A DNA stretch of 64,000 nucleotides from Mytilisepta virgata (taxonomy: Eukaryota; Mollusca; Bivalvia; Mytilida; Mytilidae): positions 33,694,001-33,758,000 of the forward strand of contig CM051518.1 of assembly GCA_028015205.1 (NCBI GenBank), written 5' to 3'. Each line of letters opens with the position of its first letter. The stretch's first letter is position 1. Below the pieces are notes generated by a model. That model was not told where the DNA came from. It made no database searches and worked only from the letters and a program-made list of their open reading frames with translations. Both the position numbers and the translations under genes were made by a program. Below, one piece after another: positions 47,889 through 59,644 of the stretch.

Positions 47889-48779
47889 TTTAGACAAAGG
47901 CGATACAGACAACGCCTTCAGCGGAAAATAATTGTCAACCTGGGATAGTCCGACCCCGAGGCATCAATGTTAAAAATTCTTAATTTCAATTTTCTACAAG
48001 GTTTGCACATTAAAATCAATTTTGCAGTCCATCTACATTATTACAGGTTAAGTTTCTTTTGAACTTGAAAGTAAAATAAAATATCTTATTATTTTACTTT
48101 TTATGTACGGATTCAGTCTTGCGCTGGACTTTCTCGTATTTTATTGTCATATGAGCTGTTTCGCAACCAATATACTATAACTTAAATTACTCATTTTACT
48201 GAGAAAATATGTCAATATGCTATGAGTACCGTACCATTTTTTAAGATATGACATTGGAGTTGAAGTACAAGGAGCAATTGAACTGGTATCATCAAATTCA
48301 ACATCATCATCATAAGTGTTTTTATGACTAATAAATTCCTTCGGTACCAATTCTTCAATCCTTTTGGACAAATATGTCGGTTCCTGAGGAGCTGGACCAC
48401 CACCTGTTCCGCGAGCTTGTAATCTGAAATTTCTCAATTCTGATTTTGTCATTAGTTTCAGACGTTTCCACATTCCTCTCATTGATTCAATATCCCTAAC
48501 AGAATTGCTTCAAACGCGTTATGAATTTCACGCCAAGCTTTGACTTTCATAGCGCTGAGCTTTTTCCGTCTGTGTTTTTATCTTCAAGTATTTCTATTTG
48601 TTTTTTTAATAATTCCACTGGAAATAATTTTTGTTAATAAGACCAATTACCTCCCCTGCTTCTTTTAGATTGGCTCATTTCTTCCTTAAAATGCAACTGT
48701 CGCTCTTATACTTCCTTGAAGATGGCGTCATATACGCCATCATGACATCATATTGTGGTTCAGAGCCAGTTTTTTTATT

Positions 48780-48965
48780 TTAGTAATCATAGTTTAAATT
48801 TAAACTAAGTTTTAAAAAATAAACAAAGTTTATTTAATTTTAAGCTAAGTTTACTTAAACTAGGATTACATTTTTTTCATGAATAGAGTTTAATTTAAAC
48901 TTAGTTTCTTGGTTTAACTAAACCAGGTTTAAGCTTAAACGGGGTTTAATATAAACCACCTTTAT
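48780..48965. repeat. AAACTAAGTTTA short palindromic repeats
   Basis: Repeated near-palindromes (TTTAAATTTAAACTAAGTTT, AAACTTAGTTT, AAACCAGGTTTAAGC) at 20-40 bp spacing. A small non-coding repeat element. Confidence 0.65.
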
Positions 48966-48971
48966 GAATAC

Positions 48972-49154
48972 CTAACACGTTGTTCTGTTACTGAAATAAT
49001 AATTTAAAAGTATATAAGTTATAATATTAATTACAGAATCACATTTGACGGAAATATCATCTAAACCAGTAGCTTTTGTTTTTGACATTTTAGCTATTTC
49101 CTTATTTACAAAAGATTCCGACATTTTAGGAATACTAAAAGATTCATTTGGCAT
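48972..49154 (-). pseudogene. LINE reverse transcriptase scrap
   Basis: SESFVNKEIAKMSKTKATGL followed by DDISVK matches the start of the RT domain in CR1/Jockey-type LINEs (the KATGLDGIS motif). Only about 45 codons remain. Confidence 0.6.
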
Positions 49155-49376
49155 CAGTTGCTCAATATCTGGCAGTACCGAGATTATGCCCTAGGTTACA
49201 GAAAATTCATTAAAAATGTCTGCTATCTTGTCTACCGTTGGTCGTTTGTTCTTCAATGCAATAAACACGAAAGTTGCTGATGTTGACGTCAATATAACGA
49301 TTTATTATACCTCAGTATCTTTTTTCTATGTAAAAATTAAGACAATTATTTTACTATTTGGTCTGTTTCCTAACTT

Positions 49377-49402
49377 GAAACTATTGACCGGTCAATAGTT
49401 TC
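49377..49402. repeat. Perfect 26-bp palindrome
   Basis: GAAACTATTGACC and its exact complement, centred on an AgeI-like ACCGGT. Two further ACCGGTCAATAGT half-copies follow at 49419-49456. Confidence 0.95.
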
Positions 49403-49539
49403 CATTACTTTTTACCGGTCAATAGTACTGGAAATTATTGACCGGTAAAGTGTTTTTCGGTGTAATAAAATACTGACTGCATATTCAGGGAATAGTAAGT
49501 TTATTATTCCCTCGATACAAACTATTGCCCTCGGAAAAA

Positions 49540-49905
49540 GGTGAATTTAAGCTTGTGACCTAAACTCTTTCATTTTTGATTTCATGCATTTGATTTATGT
49601 ACAGTATTATCACATACTGTATGTAGATGCGCAGTAAGGTTTTAGAACTTTGTGATTTTCAAAAATTGGGGCCCACAGGTGAAAAATTTCGAAAATTAGG
49701 AATTGAAGCTTGTGACCTTAACTCCTCTTTCATTTTTGGCTTCATGCATTTAATTACTATACAGTATTATCACCAACTGTATCTACATGTAGATGCACAA
49801 TAAGGTTTTGGAATATGGATTTTCAAAAATTGGGGTCCATAAGGGTCGAATTTGGAAAATTGTGAATTTAAGCTTGTGACCTTAACTCCTCTTTCATTTT
49901 ATCTA
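49540..49905. repeat. ~160-bp tandem repeat, 2.3 units
   Basis: AAGCTTGTGACC recurs at 49549, 49706 and 49870 (spacing 157 and 164 bp), with the shared body CTCTTTCATTTTTG and AAAAATTGGGG. The third unit breaks off where the PIF1 coding sequence begins. Confidence 0.9.
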
Positions 49906-50390
49906 AAAGCTTTCTGGTAAAAGAAATAGCAAAAGAACTAAGAATAAATGGTAAATTAGTCCAAATCACGGCAACAACAGGCATAGCATCCGTCAATATT
50001 GGGGGCAAGACTGTTCACTCTTGGTCTGGAATTAGTGACGGTCGATTTTCTAATGAAAGCTTACTTGAAAAATTAGAAAGAAATGAATATTTTAATGTGT
50101 ATAAAACCAACATAATACGTACCCTATGCCTTATTATCGATGAAATTTCAATGCTTTCTAGGAAGTTGTTTGAACAATTAGAGTTTGTATGTCGAAATAT
50201 ACTGAAGAGTTCTTTGATTTTTGGTGGAATGCAAGTAATAGTGGTTGGGGATTTCTTCCAGTTGCCACCTGTTCCAGATTATTTAAAAATGGACTCTGGA
50301 GAATACTGCTTTAAGTCTCCGGTTTTTGTAAAAATATTTTGTCATAAATTTATTCTGAATGAGGTTATGCCCCAATATCAGGATGACTTT

Positions 50391-51025
50391 TGTTATGATA
50401 TTGTATTATTATATTCATTTTGTTATGATATTGTAATTATTATATTTATTTATCTTGGCCTAATTTGTTTTGCGTAGCCTTATAACATGTATAATATGTT
50501 TACATAATATTTATAGTTGTTTACCAAATAATGTTATAACTGCGCAGTTTAGAAATCACTGGAACAATAATGGATACTGGTGGAATGACTAGAACTTTCT
50601 ATTTGACTTACGTAATAATTATGGTGTGATTCGAACTTCTACCGTATTCCAGAAGTTTCCGTTCTACAGTATATATACGGACAAGAAAGTTAGACTTTCA
50701 GAACATCATTTATCGGACCAGAGATAAACATTCTTGTGTTCTCAGCTGTTGGATTTATTTACGTTTCACACATCATCCTCGACGTACTTTTATTTGCGTT
50801 GCATCATACTAGATTGTGACTGATTGGATATAATATTCCGTTTGGATTCAGGCAACAGTGACCAGAATTCCGGATCAAGAAAAAACAGGATTTTGAACAG
50901 TTAAGTTGACATTTTATTTTTGTGTAATACTTTTTGTAAACTTGTATATAATAAATCTTGTTAAATTTTATTATTGATTTGTGTCTTTTGTTGGCTACAA
51001 TTTAAAGGTGATTTCGGCCGTAACA
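50391..51025 (+). repeat. 5' LTR of the Ty3-like element
   Basis: Starts TGTTATGATATTG, ends GGCCGTAACA (TG...CA with TGTTA/TAACA inverted ends). 635 bp. Contains a TATA box (GTATATATACGG, about 50668-50679) and AATAAA (about 50949). The host tetramer CTTT precedes it (50387-50390). Confidence 0.97.
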
Positions 51026-51030
51026 GAAAT

Positions 51031-51049
51031 TGGGGGCTCGTCTCGGGAG
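51031..51049 (+). promoter_or_regulatory. Primer binding site, tRNA-Pro-like
   Basis: TGGGGGCTCGTCTCGGGAG, five bases after the 5' LTR. The first 11-12 bases complement the CCA end and acceptor stem of eukaryotic tRNA-Pro, as in elements primed by that tRNA. The last bases differ slightly from the best-known form. Confidence 0.75.
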
Positions 51050-51114
51050 AACGTTAATATCTTAATAAATTTTTTCAGTATTTTTATTAGAATTAGCCAA
51101 CAAAATTCTACAAA

Positions 51115-53532
51115 ATGGCATTTGATGCTGGTAAATTTTTGAAAACGCCAGACCTGGAAGAGTTTGATAAATTAAAGAAAGAAGAATTAGTGTTGCTTGC
51201 TAAACATCTAAAAATAGATTTTAGACCATCTATGAGAAAACAAATTATAAAATATTTGGTAATAGACAATTTAGTTGACTTGGAAATTTTTGGTGAAGAG
51301 GCTCTTGACCTCAAGGTCGAAAAGGTTGATGCTTTAAAATTAAAACAGCTTGAATTAGAACATGAACTTAAATTAAAACAATTGGAAAAACAATTGGAAA
51401 ACGAAGTTAAATTAAAACAATTAGAAAAAGAAGATGAATTTAAATTAAAACAATTAGAAAAAGAAGATGAATTTAAATTAAAACAATTAGAAAAAGAAGA
51501 TGAATTTAAATTAAAACAATTACAGGCAGAACTTGAAATGAGGGAAAGGTTAGAGATGGAGAAAATAAAAATAGAAATGGCTAAAGTAGAAAGCAACAAT
51601 AAGTCAAAATCAGAACATTTTGAGGCAGCAAAAAATATACGTTTGGTTCCTAAATTTTGTGAAAAAACGGTTGATAATTTTTTTCCACAATTTGAGAAAA
51701 TTGCTCAAAATTTGAAATGGCCAAAGCCTTATTGGACTACAATGTTGCAAAGTGTTTTTGTGGGCAAGGCCGCTGAAATTTACTCAGCTCTATCTTCGGA
51801 AAAAAGTTCTGATTATGACACTGTTAAACAGGAAGTTTTGAAAGCTTATGAGCTAGTGCCAGAAGCATATAGACAGAAATTTAGGTCTTATAAAAAGTTT
51901 GAATCACAAACCTATGTTGAATTTGCTAGGGAAAAAGAAGATCTATTTGATAAATGGCTTACGTCAAAGAAAATAGATAAAAATTTTGATAAATTAAGAC
52001 AATTAATGTTATTAGAAGAGTTCAAGCAGTGTGTTAATTTAGACTTAAAAACACATTTAGATGACAAAACTGTTGAGACATTGCAAGATGCAGCTGTTGT
52101 TTCCGATAATTATACCATTTCACATAAAAGAAGTTTCAAAGGTCAAAATTTTAATATTTCTAGTGGAAATTACAAAAATCAAAGCACTGAACGTACTGAT
52201 ATTAAGCCTGTTGCACAGAATAAGAGTCCGTCTAGTTATAATATGTCTGGTCCAAAATTTGATACTTTTGAGAAGAAGTCACTAACTTGTGCTTATTGTA
52301 AGAAAAATGGTCACCTGATGGCTGATTGTTTTAGACTCCAGAAGAAGAATGAAAGAGATCATAAGCCCAAGTCCAGTGCTTGTACGACACCCGTTGTTAC
52401 CAATAAGTTGGAATGTCCTGCGAGTCAGGCTTTTAAGTCCAGTTTTTGTGATTACATGGAGGATTATAAGCCCTTTATGTCTGATGGGTTTGTTTCTATT
52501 GTTAATAATACTACTCCTCAGCCTATTAAGATTTTACGGGACACTGGAGCTTCTCAGTCTTTGTTGTTAGAAGGTGTGTTGCCTTTGTCCGAGGAGACGT
52601 CCGTTGGTGCCTCCGTTTTGTTACGAGGTGTGGAGTTAGGTTGTATAGATGTTCCCCTCCATCGTATTTATTTGAAGTCAGATTTAATTACTGGACCAGT
52701 AGTTGTGGGTGTTCGTCCTACTCTCCCTGTAGAGGGTGTTTCATTATTGCTAGGAAATGATCTAGCTAGGAACAAAGTGGTTGCTGAACCAATTGTTACA
52801 AGTGAACCGGTGGTGGATGTTAAATCACCTGAAGATGATGCTGAACTGTATCCAGCTTGTGTTGTTACTAGGGCAATGGCAAGAAAACAACAAGATGAGG
52901 ATTTACAAGAAGGCCGGTATGATTATATGGACCTTTCTGACTCTTTCTTTGCCGACATTGAAGGTCTCGGTAGCTCACAAAAGGCCATAAGACCACCTGG
53001 TACTAACAAGCATGTAATTATGCCATGGCCAGACGTAAACAGCCATTCATTAGACAAAAGAACATTTAGGGAAGAACAGAATAAAGACCCCGAGGTTCTA
53101 CAGCTCTGCAAGAGGGCTCTACCCCAAGAAGAAGCAGACAAAGTTGCCGAATGTTACTACCATCAAGACGGCATTTTGATGAGGAAGTGGAGGCCCCCTG
53201 ATGCTATCCCAGAGGAGGAATGGAGAGTGGTATACCAAGTGGTGGTGCCTAAAGTCTATAGGCAAGAAATTATTGGTCTTGCCCATGACACCCCCTTGGC
53301 TGGACATTTAGGTATAAGGAAGACTTGCCTTAAGATATTACAACATTTCTACTGGCCCAGACTTAGAAATGATGTCACAGAATATTGCAAATCATGCCTG
53401 GCAAGCCTAACCAGAAAATACCACCAGCACCACTTCTGCCAATTCCAGCCTTTGAAGAACCTTTCAGCCGAGTACTTATTGATTGCGTTGGACCTTTGCC
53501 AAAGACCAAGACTGGAAATGCTTATTTACTGA
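51115..53532 (+). CDS. gag-protease-integrase N-terminus polyprotein
   Basis: Open frame of 805 codons from ATG 51115. Residues 60-160 form a Lys/Glu-rich coiled coil with four near-identical KQLEKEDEFKL heptad-like repeats, followed by a SCAN/gag-capsid-like helical region (about 190-320), and a CCHC knuckle CAYCKKNGHLMADC (about 392-405). The retropepsin active site is LRDTGAS (about 474). An integrase zinc-binding start, AHDTPLAGHLG ... YWPRLRND ... YCKSC, lies at about 722-761. No RT lies between protease and integrase. The final ~40 residues are out of frame: at about 53400 the frame shifts and the second Cys of the zinc motif is lost. Confidence 0.85.
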   Translation: MAFDAGKFLKTPDLEEFDKLKKEELVLLAKHLKIDFRPSMRKQIIKYLVIDNLVDLEIFGEEALDLKVEKVDALKLKQLELEHELKLKQLEKQLENEVKLKQLEKEDEFKLKQLEKEDEFKLKQLEKEDEFKLKQLQAELEMRERLEMEKIKIEMAKVESNNKSKSEHFEAAKNIRLVPKFCEKTVDNFFPQFEKIAQNLKWPKPYWTTMLQSVFVGKAAEIYSALSSEKSSDYDTVKQEVLKAYELVPEAYRQKFRSYKKFESQTYVEFAREKEDLFDKWLTSKKIDKNFDKLRQLMLLEEFKQCVNLDLKTHLDDKTVETLQDAAVVSDNYTISHKRSFKGQNFNISSGNYKNQSTERTDIKPVAQNKSPSSYNMSGPKFDTFEKKSLTCAYCKKNGHLMADCFRLQKKNERDHKPKSSACTTPVVTNKLECPASQAFKSSFCDYMEDYKPFMSDGFVSIVNNTTPQPIKILRDTGASQSLLLEGVLPLSEETSVGASVLLRGVELGCIDVPLHRIYLKSDLITGPVVVGVRPTLPVEGVSLLLGNDLARNKVVAEPIVTSEPVVDVKSPEDDAELYPACVVTRAMARKQQDEDLQEGRYDYMDLSDSFFADIEGLGSSQKAIRPPGTNKHVIMPWPDVNSHSLDKRTFREEQNKDPEVLQLCKRALPQEEADKVAECYYHQDGILMRKWRPPDAIPEEEWRVVYQVVVPKVYRQEIIGLAHDTPLAGHLGIRKTCLKILQHFYWPRLRNDVTEYCKSCLASLTRKYHQHHFCQFQPLKNLSAEYLLIALDLCQRPRLEMLIY

Positions 53533-54809
53533 CGATCATGTATACATCCACTCGCTTCCCTGAGGCTATTCCCTTAAGGAATATCAAGACACCAACTATT
53601 GTCAAAGCTCTTATCAAATTTTTCACATTAGTAGGACTTCCTAAGTCTATACAGTCCGACCAGGGTTCAAATTTCATGTCAGGTTTATTTCAGCAGGTCG
53701 TTTACCAGTTAGGGATTACTCAGTATAGATCAAGTGCTTATCATCCAGAATCTCAAGGTGCCTTAGAACGTTTTCATCAAACATTGAAAAACATGATTAG
53801 AACTTTTTGTCTTCAATTTGACAGGGACTGGGATGATGGTGTTCACTTTCTACTTTTTGCGGTCCGAGAGGCTGTTCAAGAATCCCTTGGTTTTAGCCCC
53901 TTTGAGTTAGTGTTTGGTCATACTGTAAGGGGACCTTTGAAATTGATTAAGGAAAAATGGCTTACTGAACACACTGACTTGAATCTTCTAGACTATGTAT
54001 CTAGATTTAAAGAAAAATTGTATACTGCTTGTCAAATTGCTCAGAAAAACTTAAAAACTGTACAAAATAAGTTGAAAATATGGTATGATAAAGATGCCAG
54101 GGACAGAGTTTTTGAGCCTGGTGATAAGGTACATGTAATTTTGCCAGTCCCTGGGCATCCTTTACAGGCTAAATACTGTGGTCCTTATACAATCGACAGT
54201 AAAATCAATGATTTGAATTATATTGTAAAAACTCCAGGTCGGCGTAAACAAAATAGAGTGTGTCACATTAATATGTTAAAACCATATTTTGAGCGTACTA
54301 ATGAAGGTGAGAGTAAACCAGTTGCCACTTTAGCCATGGTTAAATTGGAGAACGATCATGACAAACCAGATATAACTGAACCATCTTTTGATTCCAAGAC
54401 TATGGAACAAACTGTTAGATTGAAAAATTCTGAAATTTTATCAAATTTAGACTCAAAACTTGCACATCTGACTTTCGATCGCAGAGAAAAATTGAAAACT
54501 TTGGTATTTACTTTTAAAAATCTTTTTCCAGATGTGCCAAACAAAACCACTGCTGTTTGTCATGATGTTGATGTAGGCGATGCTTCTCCAATTAAGCAAT
54601 ATCCTTACCGGCTCAATCCACTTAAACTCGATTTTATGAGACAAGAAATTAGATATATGCTTTATCTAGATTTTATTAAAACACTGTATACATACTATAT
54701 ATTTTTGTATATATTGTTCATGCGAAGTTCTCGTTACCCTCCAACTTCTTTTAAGGGGGGAGGTGTTATGATATTGTATTATTATATTCATTTTGTTATG
54801 ATATTGTAA
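53385..54809 (+). pseudogene. Integrase core, GPY/F domain and truncated RT
   Basis: Continues the polyprotein in another frame. Integrase triad D33 (IDCVGPLPK), D92 (QSDQGSNF) and E128 (GALERFH), DD35E spacing. A GPY/F module (KYCGPYTIDS) lies at about 264, then a linker and the start of RT (LFPDVPNKT, HDVDVGDASPIKQYPYRLNP, about 380-410). After YMLYLDFI the RT ends in low-complexity sequence, 90 bp before the polypurine tract. The polyprotein is thus broken by one frameshift and a large deletion. I have not attempted to restore it. Confidence 0.85.
54753..54763 (+). promoter_or_regulatory. Polypurine tract
   Basis: AAGGGGGGAGG directly abuts the 3' LTR and would prime plus-strand synthesis. 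Confidence 0.85.
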
Positions 54810-55398
54810 TTATTATATTTATTTATCTTGGCCTAATTTGTTTTGCGTAGCCTTATAACATGTATAATATGTTTACATAATATTTATAGTTGTTTACCAA
54901 ATAATGTTATAACTGCGCAGTTTAGAAATCACTGGAACAATAATGGATACTGGTGGAATGACTAGAACTTTCTATTTGACTTACGTAATAATTATGGTGT
55001 GATTCGAACTTCTACCGTATTCCAGAAGTTTCCGTTCTACAGTATATATACGGACAAGAAAGTTAGACTTTCAGAACATCATTTATCGGACCAGAGATAG
55101 ACATTCTTGTGTTCTCAGCTGTTGGATTTATTTACGTTTCACACATCATCCTCGACATACTTTTATTTGCGTTGCATCATACTAGATTGTGACTGATTGG
55201 GTATAATGTTCCGTTTGGATTCAGGCAACAGTGACCAGAATTCCGGATCAAGAAAAAACAGGATTTTGAACAGTTAAGTTGACATTTTATTTTTGTGTAA
55301 TACTTTTTGTAAACTTGTATATAATAAATCTTGTTAAATTTTATTATTGATTTGTGTCTTTTGTTGGCTACAATTTAAAGGTGATTTCGGCCGTAACA
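54764..55398 (+). repeat. 3' LTR of the Ty3-like element
   Basis: 635 bp, the same length as the 5' LTR. I count four substitutions between them: near 50730/55100, 50778/55156, and two near 50830/55201-55208. Confidence 0.97.
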
Positions 55399-57145
55399 CT
55401 TTATAAAAGCAATTAATGATGTTTCTAGAGGTGACCTACCAGAAAACACTCTTCATTTAATAAAGCGGTTGAGTCGTCATTTACCAGCAGGTGAAGATCC
55501 AATTAGACTTTGTGCAAGAAACTTTGACTGTTACATTTACAATGCTTGCAAACTGATGGATATGGATGGAGACTAGTTTGTTTTCAACGCAGTTGATGAA
55601 GGGGATGTCTCAAAATTGGAAAGAACTCCTGTCCCACGACATTTACATATTAAATGAGGCTGTCCAGTCATGTTACTAAAAAATTTGAGAGAACATTTTG
55701 TAAATGGTCTTCGAGGTATTGTTACTGCAGCATCAAAAGAAAGTATAACAGTTAATTTCACCGACATAAATTCAAAACTTTCATAGATAAAAATAAAGCA
55801 AGAAACATTCACCGTTTACAGTTCAATTGATCTTCTAGAAGACAGTTTCCATGCCTTGCTTTTAGCATTACTATACACAAAGCTCAAGGACTAACTTTAG
55901 ACAGAGTTGAGGTAGATGCCAGTTGCATCTTTGCACCAGGACAACTTGGTGTAGCTATTGGTAGAGCAAGAGAAAAAAAAGGTTTGCGTATAATTGGTTT
56001 CAATGAATCGTTCATTATGAAACATGACCCCAGTTTATACAAATATTATGACAATATAGAAACTATGTTTGATGACACTGATTTTTCATGCTGTAAACAA
56101 AATTTCAATGCGATAAAAAAATATTCCCTGTAGATCAGTAATTGAACCATTACCAGAAGATTTATCTCACTTCAGTGATGTTGAAATTGATGAAATAGAC
56201 TTTTTATTATCAAATGAGCATGATGAAGTAGATGAAACTGAAAGTATTCTGGTTGAGGATAAATTTATTGAATTGGCTGAAATAACAGATCTTTTCTCAA
56301 AAGAAACACATGCACCATTAGAACAGTCTGTATGTGCATAATACAAAGAGCTACTTAAAAGTCAAAGTATTGACCTTGAACATTTTGTAAACATGTTGTA
56401 CACTGTAATAAATGACCTTTTCAAGAAAACATATAGTGATGTTATCAGAAATCAACAGAACCTAAAACTTGGACAAAATACTATGCAGAACTTTATAAAT
56501 TTTCTACTTCAAATAAATACACATTTCACTAGTTAAACTTATTTCTCACTGTGAGCCTACTGGACAGGACTTTGAAATGTGCAGTAAAATTTATGATAAA
56601 GTTACATCTGTTGTATTACAAAAGCACACAGAGCATTGAGCCAGTTCACATGATGCGACTTACAATAAAAAAACACTATGTCAGAATCTAGAAAGGGTAA
56701 ACTGAGATATATATTTGGACGATGTATTGCAAAAAGTAGGTATCATTACATGAAACACGCTCAAACTAATATGTACAAGAAGAAAAACAGAGTATCTGTT
56801 GCAAAGTCATTTATGAAAGTGAAAATGTTGGACTCTCTTACTAGGAGTTATACTGAATTGGAGCATGATTCTAAATACAAAGAAACACTATTTGAGATAC
56901 AACGTAAGCAAAGCCTATTACAAGGATTAACGAACATTACAGATGCAACCTTTGAATTCATAACTAAAGTTGATGAAAAAAGGCTTTCAGTTCAGCAGGA
57001 AAAATTGTTCCATTTGTATGGTTCTGACTTTTTTAGTCATTGTCATAATGTACTTTTTAAAGATGCAAATCTTTTTAATATTTAAAGAGATTTGTTTAAA
57101 ACTTTTGATTATTCAACCAATTATCTACGCGTGGAAAATGAAACA

Positions 57146-59462
57146 CTACAAGCTGAACTTCAAAAAGTTCCAAAACAAGATCTGACAATCTTAATGGGAG
57201 ATCTCAATGCAAAAGTTGGAAGTGAAAATGCAGGCTATGAAAGAGTTATGGGAAGGCATGGCTGTGGAAGTATGAATGAGAACGGAGAATACTTCACAGA
57301 ATTTTGTGGAAACAACAATTTGGTCATTGGTGGAACACTGTTTCAGCATAAGGAGATACATACATTAACATGGGTGTCACCTGGAGGGAGAGATAAAAAC
57401 CAAATCGACCACATTGCTATCAATGGAAAATGGAAAAGGTCTTTACAAGATGTACGAGTGAAGCGCAGGGCTGATGTTGCGAGTGATCACCATCTTGTTA
57501 CTGCTAACATAAAGCTCAAGCTGATGAAAGTAGCGCCAAAAAGCATCATTAGGCGAATAGATGCAGGAAAGCTTAGGGACGACAAAATGAGACAAGACTT
57601 TAGACTAGAACTCAAGAACAGATTTCAGGTCTTGCAACATTACGGTGATGAAAATTGGGAATTGGTTGACGAGCACTGGGGTAAAATCTGCAACTTGTTC
57701 AGTGAAGCAAGCAAGAAGACCCTAGGTTTTAAAAGACAGGTACACAAAGATTGGATTACAACAGATACCTGGAAAATCATTGACAAAAGGAAAGACCTTA
57801 AAGCCAAGTTGTGTAACACCCACTCAGAGAGAATAAAAGAGAAACTGAAAGAGCAATACTCAAGTTGTAACAGAGATGTAAAGAAAGCAACAAAGAAAGA
57901 CCGAAAAAGCTTTTTAGAGGATATAGCGAGAGAAGTTGAGAAAGCTGCTACTGAACAACGAATAGATTTATATCAGATTGCTAAAAAATTGAGCGGAAAG
58001 AGGAGAAAAACAAACATGCCTGTAAAGGACAAACAAGGCAACCTCAATACATCTGAAAAAGAGCAAGATGAAAGATAAAGAGAGCATTTTGCGGAAGTCT
58101 TGAACCGTCCAGAGCCAAATGAACAGGCACACATACTGGAAGCTGATACTGATTTAGAGACTGACACAGCGGAACCATCAAAAACTGAAATATACAAAGC
58201 CATAGCATCCCTAAAGAACAACAAAGCACCTGGATATGACCAACTACCAGCAGAGTTATTCAAAGCAGATCCAAACTTAGCAGCTGACATTTTACACCCA
58301 TTATGCACTAAGATCTGGAATAACAACACTATACCTACAACATGGTCCAAGGGAAATATCATCAAACTGCCTAAAAAGGAGATCTAACTAACTGCAATAA
58401 CTGGAGAGGCATCACCTTACTGTCAATACCTAGTAAGATATTTAGCAGAATAATAATTGACAGAATTAAGACTGCAGTGGATGCCAAATTAAGACAAGAA
58501 CAAGCTGGTTTCAGGAAAGGAAAAAGTTGCTGCGACCAGGTCTTTACTCTAAGGAACATTATAGAACAATGCACTTTATTGACTTTGAAAAAGCCTTTGA
58601 CAGTCTTCACAGAGAAAGCTTATGGAAGATCTTGAGACACTATGGAATACCATCAAAGATAGTGGAAATGATTAAAGCTTTTTATCTGGAATTTAACTGT
58701 TCTATAGGCAGTTCATCAGATGCATGCTTCAAAGTAAAGTCTGGCGTGAGACAGGGATGTGTGATGTCAGCTCTCCTCTTTATAATAGCAATCGATTGGG
58801 TAATGAAATCAACCCTTAGCAGCGACAACACAGGCATAAGATGGACTCTTTTCACCAGTCTCGAAGACCTAGACTATGCAGATGATTTGGCCCTATTGTC
58901 ACATCTAGAAAAGCAAAGTAAAACATCAAAATTACAGAATAATGCAGAAAAAATTGGACAGAAAATAAATACCAAGAAAACTGAAGTTATGTCATTAAAT
59001 AACAAACACCCAGCAAGAATACAGCTACATGGAAGTAACCTAGCCAACACAACATCATTTACATATCTTGGAAGCATAGTTACATCAGATGGGGGTGCAG
59101 ATAAAGATATAAAGGCCAGACTAAGTAAAGCTAGGGGTGCTTTCATGAACCTGAAAAACATCTGGAAAACACATGACATAAGTAGGAAGACAAAGTTGAG
59201 ATTCTACAACAGCTGTGTCCTGTCTGTCCTACTCTATGGAGCAGAATGCTGGAGAATGACAGTAGGAGACATAAACAGGCTCTCCAGTTTTCACAATGGA
59301 TGCCTCAGAAAGATCATGAGGATTTTCTGGCCTAATAAAATATCGAATGTGGAACTGCATAAGAGGGCAAACAGCGAAGACATGAGATCTATATTAATAA
59401 GACGGAGATGGCAATGGATAGGGCATGTGCTAAGGAAACCTACCGACAACAGTAGCACCTGA
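57146..59462 (+). pseudogene. RTE-like endonuclease-reverse transcriptase, frameshifted
   Basis: Part 1 (57146-58078): C-terminal half of an APE-type endonuclease (ILMGDLNAKVG, GRDKNQIDHIAI, ASDHHLV) and a linker; TAA at 58076. Part 2 (58100-58387): start of RT (SLKNNKAPGYDQLPAELF). Part 3 (58527-59462): motif A FIDFEKAFDSL, RQGCVMSALLF, and the catalytic YADD (about 58876). Frameshifts near 58380 and 58560. The catalytic residues still visible are intact, but the element is dead by truncation and shifts. Confidence 0.88.
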
Positions 59463-59644
59463 AGGGAAAAGGAAACCCCGTCGACCCAAGAACACCTGGA
59501 GAAGGACCGTGGAAAAAGAAATGAAAGAACACAAATTTACACATGGGGAGAACTGGAGAAGGTTCCTCAAGACAGAGACAAGTGGAGGAGTCTAGTCCTT
59601 GGCCTATGTGCCCCCGGGCATAGCAAGGACTAGGTAGGTAGGTA
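57146..59644 (+). mobile_element. 5'-truncated RTE-like LINE with 13-bp target duplication
   Basis: Flanked by GGAAAATGAAACA at 57133-57145 and 59645-59657. Removing the insert joins GTG GAA AAT GAA ACA GCA GAA and keeps the host frame. The 3' end is a (GTAG)n tail (59630-59644), typical of RTE-clade elements. The 5' end lies inside the endonuclease domain, as expected from incomplete reverse transcription. Confidence 0.93.

Larger units (their letters stand above)
46282..48482 (-). pseudogene. Harbinger Myb-like partner, split remnant
   Basis: 48482-48240 reads MRGMWKRLKLMTKSELRNFR and RGTGGGPAPQEPTYLSKRIE, the post-Myb region of Harbinger accessory proteins; upstream (48660-48490) a broken AWREIHNAF block follows. 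46563-46282 encodes a charged coiled-coil tail (EEKALEFMEIEHRKKLIYME) of the same kind. Between them lie a spacer and two MITEs, so the gene is either spliced or broken up. Confidence 0.6.
50391..55398 (+). mobile_element. Young Ty3-like LTR retroelement with integrase upstream of a truncated RT
   Basis: 5008 bp between CTTT target duplications (50387-50390, 55399-55402). Removing the element and one CTTT leaves GAT GAC TTT ATA AAA, restoring the PIF1 frame. LTRs differ at 4 of 635 positions. The order is gag, protease, integrase, then only the first ~50 residues of RT. The rest of RT and RNase H are missing, so the element cannot copy itself. Integrase before RT is the Gmr1-type order, unlike ordinary Ty3/Gypsy. 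Confidence 0.92.

Noticed and set aside
51108..51599. Minus-strand Ser/Asn/Phe-rich ORF of 163 codons
   Set aside because: Shadow of the Lys/Glu/Leu coiled-coil repeat in the gag region on the plus strand.
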